Below are positions 26,527 to 34,558 of a DNA stretch of 64,000 nucleotides, in pieces (the stretch's first letter is position 1; every line of letters starts with the position of its first letter). The position numbers and the translations under genes are program-made. Source of the stretch: Clostridium sp. OF03-18AA (lineage in GTDB: Bacteria; Bacillota; Clostridia; Lachnospirales; Lachnospiraceae); assembly GCF_003478035.1 (NCBI RefSeq), contig NZ_QUEP01000009.1, positions 69,794-133,793 on the forward strand. Direction: 5' to 3'. Below the pieces are notes generated by a model, which was given only the letters and a program-made list of their open reading frames with translations, was not told the DNA's origin and searched no databases.

Positions 26527-27933
26527 TTACAGTGCCGTCGCCTTCGGCAGCGTAAAGATAAATTCCGATCCGACCCCCTGGGTGCTGATCACATCAATAT
26601 TTTCCCCATGTGCCTGTATGATCTCTTTTACGATTGCCAGACCGAGTCCTGTTCCCTTCTTATCCTTACCTCTGGAGAGATCCGACTTATAGAAACGGTC
26701 CCAGATCTTCTTGATACTCTCTTTCGGAATACCGATTCCCGTATCCTTCACGGAAACAAAGACTTTCTCGTACTTCAGCGAAGTCTGGATATAGATTACA
26801 GAGTTCTCACGGCTGAATTTGATGGCGTTGTCGATCAGATTGTAGAGCACCTGCTGGATCTTACCGAGGTCTGCATACACCATCTGGATATCCGCAGCGA
26901 AGGTGAGATCGAGAACGATATCCTTTGCATTGCAGGTTCCTTCAAAGGTTGCCGCAGTATCTTTAATAACGCGGTTGATGTCGAAGTTGCTGCGGGTCAG
27001 GAATCCTTTGCTGTCGAGAGAGTTTAACGTCAGCATGCCCTGCGTGAGCTTGTTCAGACGCTCGGTTTCAGAGATCAGAATGCCGAGGTATTTGTCATAA
27101 AGTTCCGGCGGGATCGTTCCGTCCTTGATCGCCTCGAGGTATCCTTTGATCGAGGTCAGCGGGGAGCGGAAGTCATGGGAGACGTTCGCGATGAAGGAGT
27201 GTTGGTATTCCTCCATTTTATTTAACTCACTGGACATATAATTTAAAGTATTAGCAAGATATCCCATCTCGTCGGCGGAAGTTACCTTGATCATGTGATT
27301 TAAGTTCCCGGCCGCATATTCTTTTGCGCCTTCCGTGATCTTCTTTAAAGGGAAGAAAACGGTTTTTGTGAAGACGAGGAGAATGATCAGGGACAGGATG
27401 AAGATGACCAGTGCCGTAATGTATACAATGTTCAGAATACGGTCTTTCCCATGAACGATCTGTTCGATAGGCATGTGGATCACCACGTATCCATACGTGT
27501 TAAAATTTCCTGTGATCGGTGCGATGACAGACAGCATGTCCTCATCAAACATGCCGAAAAATCTGCCGGTCATGTACGAGCGGTTTCCCGCCGCTGTGGG
27601 GTCAAAACCATCGATGGAGGTGCCGATGTGGGAGGCAGGAGATGTCTCCGCAACGACGCTGCCTTTCTGGTTGATGACCCAGGCCTGGGCCTTTAAGTAA
27701 GTGGCGACAGCCTGTAGCTGCGGGTTGGCTGTCGAAAGACTGATATTTTTTCCCTGATAGATATCGCTGTAGGTGGAGGCGAGAAGATTTGCCTCATCAT
27801 AGAGGGATTCGGATCGTTCCTCCAGAAGATACCGGTAAGTGATCTCGGAGGACATGGTCGCGATAAAAATGAATCCCAGAAGACCGAAGACGAGATATCC
27901 CAGAAGAAATTTACTGTAAAGAGAACGGGTCAT
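26527..27933 (-). CDS. Sensor histidine kinase
   Basis: A 468-residue membrane kinase. Transmembrane helix 1 (about 8-30), an extracytoplasmic sensor domain (about 31-165), helix 2 (about 168-190), a HAMP linker, a HisKA domain with the phospho-acceptor His in NVSHDFRSPL (near 250), and a HATPase with N box NLIDNAIKFS, G1 DTGIGIP and G2 GTGLGLA. It overlaps the response regulator gene by 4 nt (ATGA), so the two form a coupled pair. The ligand is unknown. Confidence 0.95.
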   Translation of the reverse strand: MTRSLYSKFLLGYLVFGLLGFIFIATMSSEITYRYLLEERSESLYDEANLLASTYSDIYQGKNISLSTANPQLQAVATYLKAQAWVINQKGSVVAETSPASHIGTSIDGFDPTAAGNRSYMTGRFFGMFDEDMLSVIAPITGNFNTYGYVVIHMPIEQIVHGKDRILNIVYITALVIFILSLIILLVFTKTVFFPLKKITEGAKEYAAGNLNHMIKVTSADEMGYLANTLNYMSSELNKMEEYQHSFIANVSHDFRSPLTSIKGYLEAIKDGTIPPELYDKYLGILISETERLNKLTQGMLTLNSLDSKGFLTRSNFDINRVIKDTAATFEGTCNAKDIVLDLTFAADIQMVYADLGKIQQVLYNLIDNAIKFSRENSVIYIQTSLKYEKVFVSVKDTGIGIPKESIKKIWDRFYKSDLSRGKDKKGTGLGLAIVKEIIQAHGENIDVISTQGVGSEFIFTLPKATAL

Positions 27934-28640
27934 CGTCTTACCTCGAATTTATAACCGATCCCCCAGACGGTGGACAGCGCCCAGTTTTCATCGTCGCGGA
28001 TCTTCTCGCGAAGGCGTTTGATGTGGACGTCTACGGTCCGGGTATCGCCGATATACTCATATCCCCAGATATGGTCCAGCAGCTGCTCACGGGTGAAGAC
28101 CTGATTCGGGGAGGAAGCAAGGAAATATAAGAGTTCCAGCTCCTTTGGCGGCATGTCGACCGAATGGCCTTTATAGAGGACTGAATAGTTCGTCAGGTTG
28201 ACGATCAGGTTCGGATATTCCACATATTCGCCCTGCTGTTTTGTTGCGGCTGCCATGCTGGCCGGAGCCGCCTGGTAGCGTCGGAGAACTGCTTTGACTC
28301 TCGCGACGAGCTCTTTGGAGTCAAACGGTTTGATCATATAGTCGTCGGCGCCCAGCTCGAGACCTAAGACCTTGTCGAAAACCTCGCCTTTCGCGGACAG
28401 CATGATGATCGGTACCTGGGAAGTCGTGCGGATCTCCCGGCAGACCTGGTAGCCGTCCATGCCCGGCAGCATCAGGTCGAGAAGAATCAGATTCGGCTTA
28501 AAGACCGGAACCTCCTTCAATGCGGATTCTCCGTCCCCGACAATTTTTGTCTCATAACATTCCTTCATCAGGTACAGGGAAATTAATTCTGCAATGTTTT
28601 CATCGTCATCCACGATGAGGATTCTCTGCTTATCGACCAT
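27930..28640 (-). CDS. OmpR/PhoB-type response regulator
   Basis: A 236-residue regulator: a receiver domain (ILIVDDDE acidic pair; phospho-acceptor Asp in LILLDLMLPGMDG; conserved Lys in MIKPF) and a C-terminal winged helix (PPKELELLYFLASSPNQVFTREQL, GDTRTVDVHIKRLREKI). AAGGAGG lies six nt before ATG 28640; longer in-frame starts reach back to 28724 but lack a site. It is first in the operon with the kinase; mutS2 ends 108 nt upstream on the same strand, with a 9-bp hairpin (CCATGAAAG/CTTTCATGG, about 28670-28706) between. Confidence 0.95.
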   Translation of the reverse strand: MVDKQRILIVDDDENIAELISLYLMKECYETKIVGDGESALKEVPVFKPNLILLDLMLPGMDGYQVCREIRTTSQVPIIMLSAKGEVFDKVLGLELGADDYMIKPFDSKELVARVKAVLRRYQAAPASMAAATKQQGEYVEYPNLIVNLTNYSVLYKGHSVDMPPKELELLYFLASSPNQVFTREQLLDHIWGYEYIGDTRTVDVHIKRLREKIRDDENWALSTVWGIGYKFEVRR

Positions 28641-28748
28641 TTGAGGCCTCCTTCTTATGAGATGGTCCCATGAAAGGACTGACAGCGCGCAACGGCCAGC
28701 TTTCATGGAAGTTGAAGTCTGCATCAGCAGACAGATCAGTTTCTTAAG

Positions 28749-31145
28749 TTACTTGAATGTCACGATCGTGACGCCGGTATCACCTTCTCCGAACTCACCG
28801 AGCCGGAATTCTTTCACATATTTGAGCTTTTTCAGATGCTTATGGACCGCAGCTCTCAGAGCACCGGTTCCCCGTCCGTGTACAACGCGGACCTGCGGAA
28901 GATGGGCGAGGTAAGCGTCATCCAGATATTTGTCGAGGACAGGCATCGCCTCGTCCGTGGTCATTCCGATCAGATTGACTTCCGGGGAGACAGAGAAGGA
29001 CTTCGCCATCTTGATCTTTCCGCTTCCCGTGTTGTTCCGCTTCATGGCAGCCGGATCGAGTCCCGGTCCGGATACGGATGCCTCGTCTAAAAGTTCCAGA
29101 TCTTTGATATTCACAAGGGAGCGCAGGATCCCCATCTGCACATAGAGATCGCCTTTTGCGTTCGGCAGTGTGCTGACAGTTCCCTTTAAGTTCATCGTGA
29201 GAACTTTGACACCGTCGCCGATCTTTAATTTCTTCGGCGAGATCGTCTTTTTCGGTCCCTTATTGTTCTTGAGACTTAAATTTTTATCGACTTTGTCCAA
29301 CTTTTCGCGGAGCTTTGTCCGTTCGGCTTCCAGTTCTTTTCCGACACCGGAACTTGCGGCGAGCTTGTTGATATTCCGGATCGTCTGGTCAGCGGTCTCC
29401 TTTGCTTCGCGCAGGATCCGCTGTGCTTCCTCGTTGGCATTCTTTAAGAGCTTTTCTTTCCGCTCGTCAAGACGCTCTTCCTTCTGCTCGATATTCTTCT
29501 TTAAGCGGGAGATTTCTTCTTTATAGCTTGCAATCTCTTCACGCTCTTTCTCGATCGTCACGCGGCTCTGTTCGAGGTTCGCGAGAAGATCCTCAAATGC
29601 CTCATCATTGGATTCGAGGTGTGTTTTCGCGTCGTCGATAATATAATCCGGCAGACCGAGCTGCTTGGAGATCGCGAACGCGTTGCTCTTTCCCGGAATT
29701 CCGATGAGGAGCTTGTAGGTCGGACGAAGTGTCTCGACATTGAACTCGCAGCATGCATTTTCGACACCCGGAGTAGACAGGGCAAATACCTTTAACTCAC
29801 TGTAGTGGGTGGTCGCCATGGTCCGGCACTTCATATTGTGAAGGAAGGACAGGATGGAGATCGCCAGTGCGGCACCTTCCGTCGGGTCTGTTCCGGCACA
29901 CAACTCATCGAAAAGACAGAGAGAGTGGCTGTCTGCCTGATTTAAGATCTTCACGATATTCGTCATATGGGCGGAGAAGGTACTTAAACTCTGCTCGATG
30001 CTCTGCTCGTCGCCGATATCCGCGAAGACTTCATCGAAGACGGAAAGTTCTGATCCGTCAAAAGCCGGGATCTGAAGTCCGGACTGTCCCATCAGGGTAA
30101 ACAGGCCGACCGTCTTTAGGGAGACGGTCTTACCGCCGGTATTCGGTCCGGTCACGATCAGCAGGTCGAAATCTCTTCCCATCCAGATATTGATCGGAAC
30201 GACCTTTTTCGGGTCGAGGAGCGGATGACGGCCGTCTTTGATATGGATGTAACCTTTCCGGTTGAATTTCGGCATGGAACAGTTGTAGATCCTGGCCAGG
30301 GCCGCCTTCGCGAAGATGAAATCCAGCTTTGTCAGGATCTCAAAATCTGTTGTGATCGGCTCGATATACGGAACAAGTTCGGTACTCAGGGCAGCCAGGA
30401 TCATCTCGATCTCTTTCTGCTCTTTTAATTCCAGTTCACGCAGCTCATTGTTCAATTTGATGATCGCCATCGGCTCGATAAAGAGTGTGGAACCGGTGGA
30501 GGACTGGTCGTGGACCATTCCGGCAAACTGGCTCTTGTACTCCGCGCGGACCGGGAGACAGTAACGCCCGTCGCGCATCGTAATTACGGCGTCCTGCAGC
30601 ATGGTCCGACTGGAATTTAAGATCGCGTTCAGCTGAGTGTGGACTTTGTCCGCGGTGATCTTCATCTGGCGGCGGACATGGTGGAGTCCCGGACTTGCGT
30701 CATCGGCGATCTCATCTTCTCCGAGAATACAGCGGGTGATCTCACTGTTGACATTTGTCAGCGGTTCCAGTGTCCGGAACATCTCATCAAGAGAATCGTC
30801 AGGCAGCTCTGTATTTTCCGGGTGACGGCCGTAGTTTTTCGCACGCGCCGCGCATGTCAGAAGTCCGCTGACGGAGAGGAGTTCCATAATGCTTAAGGAA
30901 CTGCCGATCTCCAGGCGTTTTAAAGAATCTCTCACATCCCGGACTCCGGCCAGTGAGAGACTTCCTTTCTGGCGGACACGGGTTACAGCGTCCGCGGTTT
31001 CCGTCTGCGCCTGAACGATCTCGTTAAAATCTGAGGACGGGGTCAGTTCCCGGCACATCTTCTTTCCGGGTTCAGACGCCGCACAGTCAGTCAGGCGTTC
31101 AATGATTTTATAATATTCAAGTGTTTTTAATACTTTCTGATTCAT
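28749..31145 (-). CDS. mutS2: Endonuclease MutS2 / RqcU-type ribosome-associated ATPase
   Basis: A 798-residue MutS2. It contains the core and clamp helices, an ABC-type ATPase with Walker A GPNTGGKT and Walker B region LCLFDELCAGTDPTEG, a long coiled coil (about 515-625, Glu/Lys-rich), a KOW-like segment, and a C-terminal Smr domain with HGRGTGALR. Members suppress homologous recombination, and in Bacillus split collided ribosomes for quality control. Full length, with no missing key residues. Confidence 0.97.
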   Translation of the reverse strand: MNQKVLKTLEYYKIIERLTDCAASEPGKKMCRELTPSSDFNEIVQAQTETADAVTRVRQKGSLSLAGVRDVRDSLKRLEIGSSLSIMELLSVSGLLTCAARAKNYGRHPENTELPDDSLDEMFRTLEPLTNVNSEITRCILGEDEIADDASPGLHHVRRQMKITADKVHTQLNAILNSSRTMLQDAVITMRDGRYCLPVRAEYKSQFAGMVHDQSSTGSTLFIEPMAIIKLNNELRELELKEQKEIEMILAALSTELVPYIEPITTDFEILTKLDFIFAKAALARIYNCSMPKFNRKGYIHIKDGRHPLLDPKKVVPINIWMGRDFDLLIVTGPNTGGKTVSLKTVGLFTLMGQSGLQIPAFDGSELSVFDEVFADIGDEQSIEQSLSTFSAHMTNIVKILNQADSHSLCLFDELCAGTDPTEGAALAISILSFLHNMKCRTMATTHYSELKVFALSTPGVENACCEFNVETLRPTYKLLIGIPGKSNAFAISKQLGLPDYIIDDAKTHLESNDEAFEDLLANLEQSRVTIEKEREEIASYKEEISRLKKNIEQKEERLDERKEKLLKNANEEAQRILREAKETADQTIRNINKLAASSGVGKELEAERTKLREKLDKVDKNLSLKNNKGPKKTISPKKLKIGDGVKVLTMNLKGTVSTLPNAKGDLYVQMGILRSLVNIKDLELLDEASVSGPGLDPAAMKRNNTGSGKIKMAKSFSVSPEVNLIGMTTDEAMPVLDKYLDDAYLAHLPQVRVVHGRGTGALRAAVHKHLKKLKYVKEFRLGEFGEGDTGVTIVTFK

Positions 31146-31197
31146 AGGTCGATCCTTTTTCCTTTCAATGGCAGATATTTGATTTCATTCACTGCCA

Positions 31198-31235
31198 GTT
31201 ACAGTGCGCGGGCAGGGACGCCCGTGTCCGGTAAC
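31198..31235. repeat. Hairpin related to the 55358 palindromic element
   Basis: GTTAC...GTAAC imperfect hairpin. Its first 17 nt (31198-31214) are identical to the reverse complement of 55380-55396 inside the second palindromic element family. No flanking duplication is seen, so it may be a solo arm. It lies between mutS2 and the PDZ gene. Confidence 0.55.
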
Positions 31236-31391
31236 AAGATTCCTTTTTATGGAATATGCAGAGATTTCAGGCGAAGATGCCTGTCTGCACAGAAAAAGTA
31301 TAACACAAACAGTTCAAATATCATAGGGATTTTTTCCTGTGAAAAGTAACAGGGATGCTCTCACTCAGGACCCGTGGATGCCAAGTTTTTC

Positions 31392-31420
31392 TTGCATAAT
31401 AAGTAGAAAAAAATTATAAT
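31392..31420 (+). promoter_or_regulatory. Promoter of the pseudo-HtrA gene
   Basis: TTGCAT (31392-31397), 17-nt spacer, TATAAT (31415-31420). The leader of about 110 nt contains a hairpin GCAGCA/TGCTGC (about 31486-31511) shortly before the ribosome site AAGGAG. Confidence 0.65.
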
Positions 31421-31536
31421 GGAAAAAAGATAGGCTAAAAGCAAAGAATCCGCAAATGTGACAGGATCTTGATGGATATTTGCCCGCAGCAGAAAGAATT
31501 CCGGATTGCTGCGAGATATGAAAAGGAGATTTTTTC

Positions 31537-32862
31537 ATGTCAGATACACCTAACGAAAAAAATTTTATGAGAGAAAAGATCGTAAAACCCCCGATCGATA
31601 AGCGCAGGGCCGCAGGCCGGATCCTGTGCTATGTTCTTTTTGCGGTTGTTTTCGGCGGCGTTGCGGCGGTAAGCTTTGTGGTATCCCTTCCGACAGCAAA
31701 AAAAATCCTGGGAAAAGACCAGCCGGCAACATCCGCGCCGATCACGATCGAGCGCGATCAGGATCCGTCCGGCGAGCCGACACCGGTGGAGACGATGGCG
31801 GAGACCACAGGAGAGGGGATCCGCTCGGAAGACCTGAAGGACGAGGTGGAAAAGATCGTTGGGGATGCCATGGAAAAATTCCCCTGGACGACGAAAAACC
31901 TGACCGAGTTCAACGATGCGTTCCGGAACATCTACCTGGAATCAGAAAAAAGCATCGTGACAGTCTCGGCGGTGAAAAACGATGTGGACTGGTTTGACAA
32001 CCCTATCGAGACGACGGGACAGTACGCCGGGATCATTATCGCGGTAAACCCAAGCGAAGCGCTGATCTTAACAGAACAGAGCGCAGTGGCGGGAGCTGAT
32101 TCCCTGCGTGTGACCTTCGGGGATGGATCAATAGCGGCAGTGGAATTAAAATCCCAGGATTCAACAGCCGGGATGGCGGTTGTCAGTGCGAAGATCGCTG
32201 ATATTGAAGAACAGACGGTAAACTGGATGAAGGCGGTGGAGCTTGGAAATTCCTATTCCGTCCGCACCGGGGACATGGTCCTCGCAGTGGGAAGTCCGTC
32301 CGGACATGTCCATTCCGTCAAACAGGGACTGGTCTCCTATGTGGCGAAAGGTGTCCAGGCAGTGGACGGTCAGACCCGTATCCTGTATACAGAATTTGAG
32401 AGTCATGCGGATGAGGGAACATTCCTTATAAATCTTTCCGGTCAGCTTGTGGGTTGGGCGACGTCCATTTATCAGGCCGGGGACAACACACAGGCGGAAG
32501 ATAGGACGATGGCAATGCCGATCTCGGAGTACAAGGGCGTGCTCCAGAAACTCACAAACGGACAGTCCGCTCCGTATTTTGGAATCCGCGGCCAGGATGT
32601 GAACTCCGCGATGATGGAGAGCGGGATCCCGAGCGGTGTGTATATTACAGATTCCATTGCAGATGGGCCGGCTTATAATGTGGGAATCCAGAACGGGGAT
32701 ATCCTGACAAAGTTTGATGATCTGGAGATCCAGACGATCCGGGACTTCCAGAACCGGCTGGAGGAGACAAAGACCGGGGATACCGTGAAAGTTACAGTAA
32801 AACGGAAGTCTATTGATGAATATAAAGAAATAGAGTATCAGGTAACGATCGGAGCCAGGTAA
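31537..32862 (+). CDS. HtrA-like PDZ membrane protein with degenerate protease triad
   Basis: A 441-residue protein with a cytoplasmic N-terminus, one transmembrane helix (about 29-52), a polar linker (60-120), a trypsin-like S1C fold (about 135-335) and a C-terminal PDZ domain (about 345-438, with YITDSIADGPAYNVGIQNGDILTKFD-like features). The fold landmarks are clear, but all three catalytic positions are changed: HtrA LTNNHVV is LTEQSAV (His to Ser182), TDLAVL is AGMAVV (Asp to Gly212), and GNSGGPL is ADEGTFL (Ser to Glu293). It is therefore probably a non-proteolytic binder or sensor at the cell surface. AAGGAG precedes ATG 31537. Confidence 0.85.
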   Translation: MSDTPNEKNFMREKIVKPPIDKRRAAGRILCYVLFAVVFGGVAAVSFVVSLPTAKKILGKDQPATSAPITIERDQDPSGEPTPVETMAETTGEGIRSEDLKDEVEKIVGDAMEKFPWTTKNLTEFNDAFRNIYLESEKSIVTVSAVKNDVDWFDNPIETTGQYAGIIIAVNPSEALILTEQSAVAGADSLRVTFGDGSIAAVELKSQDSTAGMAVVSAKIADIEEQTVNWMKAVELGNSYSVRTGDMVLAVGSPSGHVHSVKQGLVSYVAKGVQAVDGQTRILYTEFESHADEGTFLINLSGQLVGWATSIYQAGDNTQAEDRTMAMPISEYKGVLQKLTNGQSAPYFGIRGQDVNSAMMESGIPSGVYITDSIADGPAYNVGIQNGDILTKFDDLEIQTIRDFQNRLEETKTGDTVKVTVKRKSIDEYKEIEYQVTIGAR

Positions 32863-32918
32863 ACATACCTGGCTCAGCGATTGTGTGAGAAGTATGACCG
32901 ATCAGAAAAGGAGAAATT

Positions 32919-33863
32919 ATGAGATTTATTGAAACATTCCGGGAAGGAAATCACATTTCGGATGTATATCTGTGCAAAACAAAACAGATCGCACTTACAA
33001 AAAATGGAAAAGAGTACGGCTCTCTTGTACTTCAGGATAAGACGGGAACCGTTGACGCGAAGATCTGGGAGCTGAGTTCTCCGGGGATCAATGAGTTTTC
33101 CGCTCTGGATTATGTATATGTCGATGCGGATGTGACCCTGTTCCAGGGACAGAACCAGTTAAACGTAAAGAGGATCCGCAAGGCAGACGAAGGTGAGTAC
33201 CATCCGGCAGATTATCTTCCGGTGACGACGAAGGATATCCCTGCGATGCAGCATGAACTGATTCAGTACATTACGACGATCAAAAATGAATATCTGAGAA
33301 AACTTGCATCCGGTTATTTTAATGATCCGGAATTTATGAAGGCATTTTCCTTCCACTCAGCGGCAAAGAGTGTTCACCACGGTTTTGTCGGCGGACTTTT
33401 AGAGCATACGTTAAGTGTCGTGAAGATGTGCGACTATTTCAGCAAACAGTATCCGCTGATCAACCGCGATCTTCTTCTAACAGCAGCGATGTTCCATGAT
33501 ATCGGAAAGACAAAGGAACTTTCTGCATTCCCGGCCAATGATTATACGGATGACGGACAGCTTCTCGGACATATCATCATTGGTTCCCAGATGGTAAAGG
33601 AACGGATCGATGCGATGCCGGGATTCCCGAAAAAACTGGAGAGTGAGTTGATCCACTGCATTCTTGCCCACCATGGCGAGCTGGAATACGGTTCCCCGAA
33701 GAAACCGGCGCTGATCGAGGCGATGGCGCTGAACCTTGCGGACAATGCGGACGCGAGAATGGAGACGATGACAGAGGTGTTAAGAGGAGCCGGTGACAAC
33801 ATGGGATGGCTCGGTTATAACCGCTTCATGGAGACAAATGTTCGCCGTACGAGCGAAGAATAG
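32919..33863 (+). CDS. yhaM: 3'-5' exoribonuclease YhaM family (OB + HD domains)
   Basis: A 314-residue cytoplasmic nuclease. The N-terminal OB-fold (about 10-90, ALTKNGKEYGSLVLQDKTG) binds nucleic acid, and an HD domain follows: HHGFVGGLLEHT supplies His ligands, FHDIGK near residue 191 is the HD pair, and LAHHGELEYGSPKKP completes the site. YhaM trims short RNA ends in Firmicutes. AAAGGAG precedes ATG 32919. It follows the pseudo-HtrA gene by 56 nt and ends in a terminator. Confidence 0.95.
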   Translation: MRFIETFREGNHISDVYLCKTKQIALTKNGKEYGSLVLQDKTGTVDAKIWELSSPGINEFSALDYVYVDADVTLFQGQNQLNVKRIRKADEGEYHPADYLPVTTKDIPAMQHELIQYITTIKNEYLRKLASGYFNDPEFMKAFSFHSAAKSVHHGFVGGLLEHTLSVVKMCDYFSKQYPLINRDLLLTAAMFHDIGKTKELSAFPANDYTDDGQLLGHIIIGSQMVKERIDAMPGFPKKLESELIHCILAHHGELEYGSPKKPALIEAMALNLADNADARMETMTEVLRGAGDNMGWLGYNRFMETNVRRTSEE

Positions 33864-33881
33864 AAGATAGAGAATAGAGAG

Positions 33882-33925
33882 AACCTGCCGTTATGCACTG
33901 AAAAAGATGCAGACGGCAGGTTTTG
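33882..33925 (+). terminator. Terminator after yhaM
   Basis: AACCTGCCGT (33882-33891) pairs perfectly with ACGGCAGGTT (33913-33922), followed by TTG. The next 150 bp (33930-34080) hold no gene; they contain inverted repeats GTCCGTC/GACGGAC and CACATAAG/CTTATGTG of unknown meaning. Confidence 0.7.
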
Positions 33926-34081
33926 TAAGTTGTAGAAAAATTGGTCCGTCCAATTCGATAAATCGTGCAAAATTTCACTGTGAATTTGCTGGAGACGGAC
34001 ACATAAGAAAGCATGTCCGCTATACAAAGACTTATGTGCGCTGGAAAGCGATAAGAACGTGCAAAGATAAAAAAGAAGCGG

Positions 34082-34109
34082 TTGACAAAATCAATTTTCT
34101 GACTAAAAT
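34082..34109 (+). promoter_or_regulatory. Promoter of the T-box leader / cstA
   Basis: TTGACA (34082-34087), 16-nt spacer, TAAAAT (34104-34109), placing the transcript start just before the T-box stem I. Confidence 0.7.
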
Positions 34110-34130
34110 GATTGTTGTTCATATTCAAAT

Positions 34131-34430
34131 GCGATGAACGGGACAGGACTTTCAATCGAAATCTTATTCAGAGAACTGCCGGATGGTGCGAGGCAGGTAA
34201 GAAGGGTGGAAGTTATCACCTGCAAGCAGCCGGGGTGAACAAAACGTTTTAGTAATCCCGGACGGAAACCTCACCGTTAAAAGGGGACCGATTCATCTGA
34301 AAGTACTGCAGATACTTGAGGAGGATGGGACTGAGAGGCCGGTTTTCCGGCAACAGAAGTGGTAACGCGGAGAATGTTAGATCCTTCGTCTTCTAAGGGA
34401 GCGATCCCTGTGGAGACGAGGGATTTTTTG
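34131..34430 (+). promoter_or_regulatory. T-box riboswitch controlling cstA
   Basis: A tRNA-sensing leader. Seen: the GATGAACGGGACAGGA start of stem I, the AGAGA bulge with the distal loop (CTGCC-GGATGGTGCGA-GGCAG), and the T-box sequence AGAAGTGGTAACGCGG (34355-34370) in the antiterminator. It ends with a terminator: ATCCTTCGTCTTC (34381-34393) pairs with GGAGACGAGGGAT, then six Ts. Uncharged tRNA should favour antitermination. The T-box TGGT implies a tRNA with A at the discriminator position. The specifier is not certain; GGAAGTTATCACC in the 3' strand could present ATC (Ile) or a neighbouring triplet. Confidence 0.88.
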
Positions 34431-34558
34431 TTTTGTACGTAGATTCCACAGCGATTTCTGCCGTATTTTCAGGATCGTTTGAATATGGATGGACTACAGG
34501 GACCGGAACTTGCGACATTCCGGTATGACAAAATGAATTTACAAAGGAGCGAAATGAC

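Noticed and set aside
33930..34080. Inverted repeats GTCCGTC/GACGGAC and CACATAAG/CTTATGTG before the T-box
   Set aside because: The repeats are interleaved, with no clean ends and no flank duplication; I could not support a mobile element or RNA class.
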